A program made the translations under genes and the position numbers. A stretch of 64,000 bases of DNA from Bacteroides caecigallinarum (lineage in GTDB: Bacteria > Bacteroidota > Bacteroidia > Bacteroidales > Bacteroidaceae), in the NCBI RefSeq assembly GCF_021531075.1, contig NZ_JADYTJ010000005.1:1-64000 (forward strand), given 5' to 3'. Positions 63,777 to 64,000 of this stretch are shown piece after piece. Below the pieces are notes generated by a model that worked only from the letters and a program-made list of their open reading frames with translations, did not search any database and was not told the origin of the DNA. Numbering within the stretch: position 1 is the stretch's first letter; each line of letters starts with the position of its first letter.

Positions 63777-64000
63777 TTATTGGTTTATCTCTATGAATTT
63801 CTTCAGTGTCTGCATCGCACGTCCGCTTTCGAGCGATTCGCGTGCCTTGGCTACACATTCCTCTATGGGCAGTTGCGGTTCTATGGCTTGGATGGCGAAG
63901 GATGCGTTTATCAGTACACATTCGGTTTGTGCTTTTGTGGCGCAGTTGTCCAGAACATTGTCGAAAATTTCTGCTGCCTCGCAGATGGTATTTCCTCCGT
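63777..64000 (-). CDS. trpD: Anthranilate phosphoribosyltransferase, C-terminal part (cut by window end)
   Basis: The window holds the last 73 codons, ending at TAA 63777-63779. The encoded part reads GGNTICEAAEIFDNVLDN, then NASFAIQAIEPQLPIEECVAKARESL and ends KKFIEINQ, which fits the C-terminal lobe of TrpD. Position directly before trpC supports this. The 5' end lies beyond base 64000. Confidence 0.88.
   Translation of the reverse strand, partial: GGNTICEAAEIFDNVLDNCATKAQTECVLINASFAIQAIEPQLPIEECVAKARESLESGRAMQTLKKFIEINQ

Overview
The window is chromosomal DNA of a member of the Bacteroidales, most likely Bacteroides/Phocaeicola or a close relative. This is inferred from gene content: a SusC/SusD pair, two S46 dipeptidyl-peptidases, type III glutamine synthetase, LL-diaminopimelate aminotransferase, two-subunit methylmalonyl-CoA mutase, DUF4251, DUF4136, DUF4369 and DUF5020 proteins, and a trp operon in the order D-C-F-A. 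Many genes are also preceded by the Bacteroidota -7 element TAnnTTTG; the best cases have TTG or TTTG 19-20 bases upstream. I could not test the species assignment.

Layout. 1-10.1 kb: tail of an unknown gene, a class A penicillin-binding protein, a convergent translationally coupled DPP7-DPP11 pair, then an envelope cluster of two lipoproteins, one secreted protein and one beta-barrel. 10.2-15.9 kb: YitT-like membrane protein with a Crp-family regulator, divergent from dapL, glnN and a TspO homologue. 16.0-21.5 kb: a 22-bp-period repeat array, serB with a divergent GH29-like protein, and a DUF5020 outer-membrane protein with an NCS2 purine permease. 21.6-24.2 kb: an accessory stretch with an AAA-ATPase-like/nuclease protein and a Fic protein behind a palindromic promoter. 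24.3-30.3 kb: mutAB and an AspT/YidE-type transporter. 30.5-35.7 kb: two ABC-F proteins and two poorly known genes. 35.8-46.2 kb: engB with a solute:sodium symporter, recR with two small genes, then a probable six-gene minus-strand run dsbD, cysteine desulfidase, AlbA_2 protein, AGCS transporter, acetyltransferase, yqgE. 46.4-55.3 kb: tRNA-Ser(UGA), a SusC-SusD-thioredoxin locus with a TPR/AraC membrane regulator, and a decayed zeta-toxin-like gene. 55.4-64 kb: a NifU-like/GGGtGRT pair, an OmpR-type two-component system, L-asparaginase, and the end of the trp operon, which is split by a second 22-bp-period array.

How the parts fit. Several groups point to amino-acid and peptide metabolism: the dipeptidyl-peptidases, glutamine synthetase, asparaginase, cysteine desulfidase, serine phosphatase and tryptophan genes, with mutAB feeding propionate production. 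A second theme is envelope thiol chemistry (DsbD and the periplasmic thioredoxin lipoprotein).

The least explained signals are: two intergenic arrays (15.97-16.06 kb and 62.85-62.94 kb) that share a 22-bp period and an 8-bp linker but have different 14-bp cores, one of them inside the trp operon; the conserved but functionally unclear NifU-like/GGGtGRT pair; the Fic gene with an operator-like palindrome on its -33 box; and the GH29-like protein that lacks the usual His-His motif. No CRISPR array, prophage or complete insertion sequence was seen.
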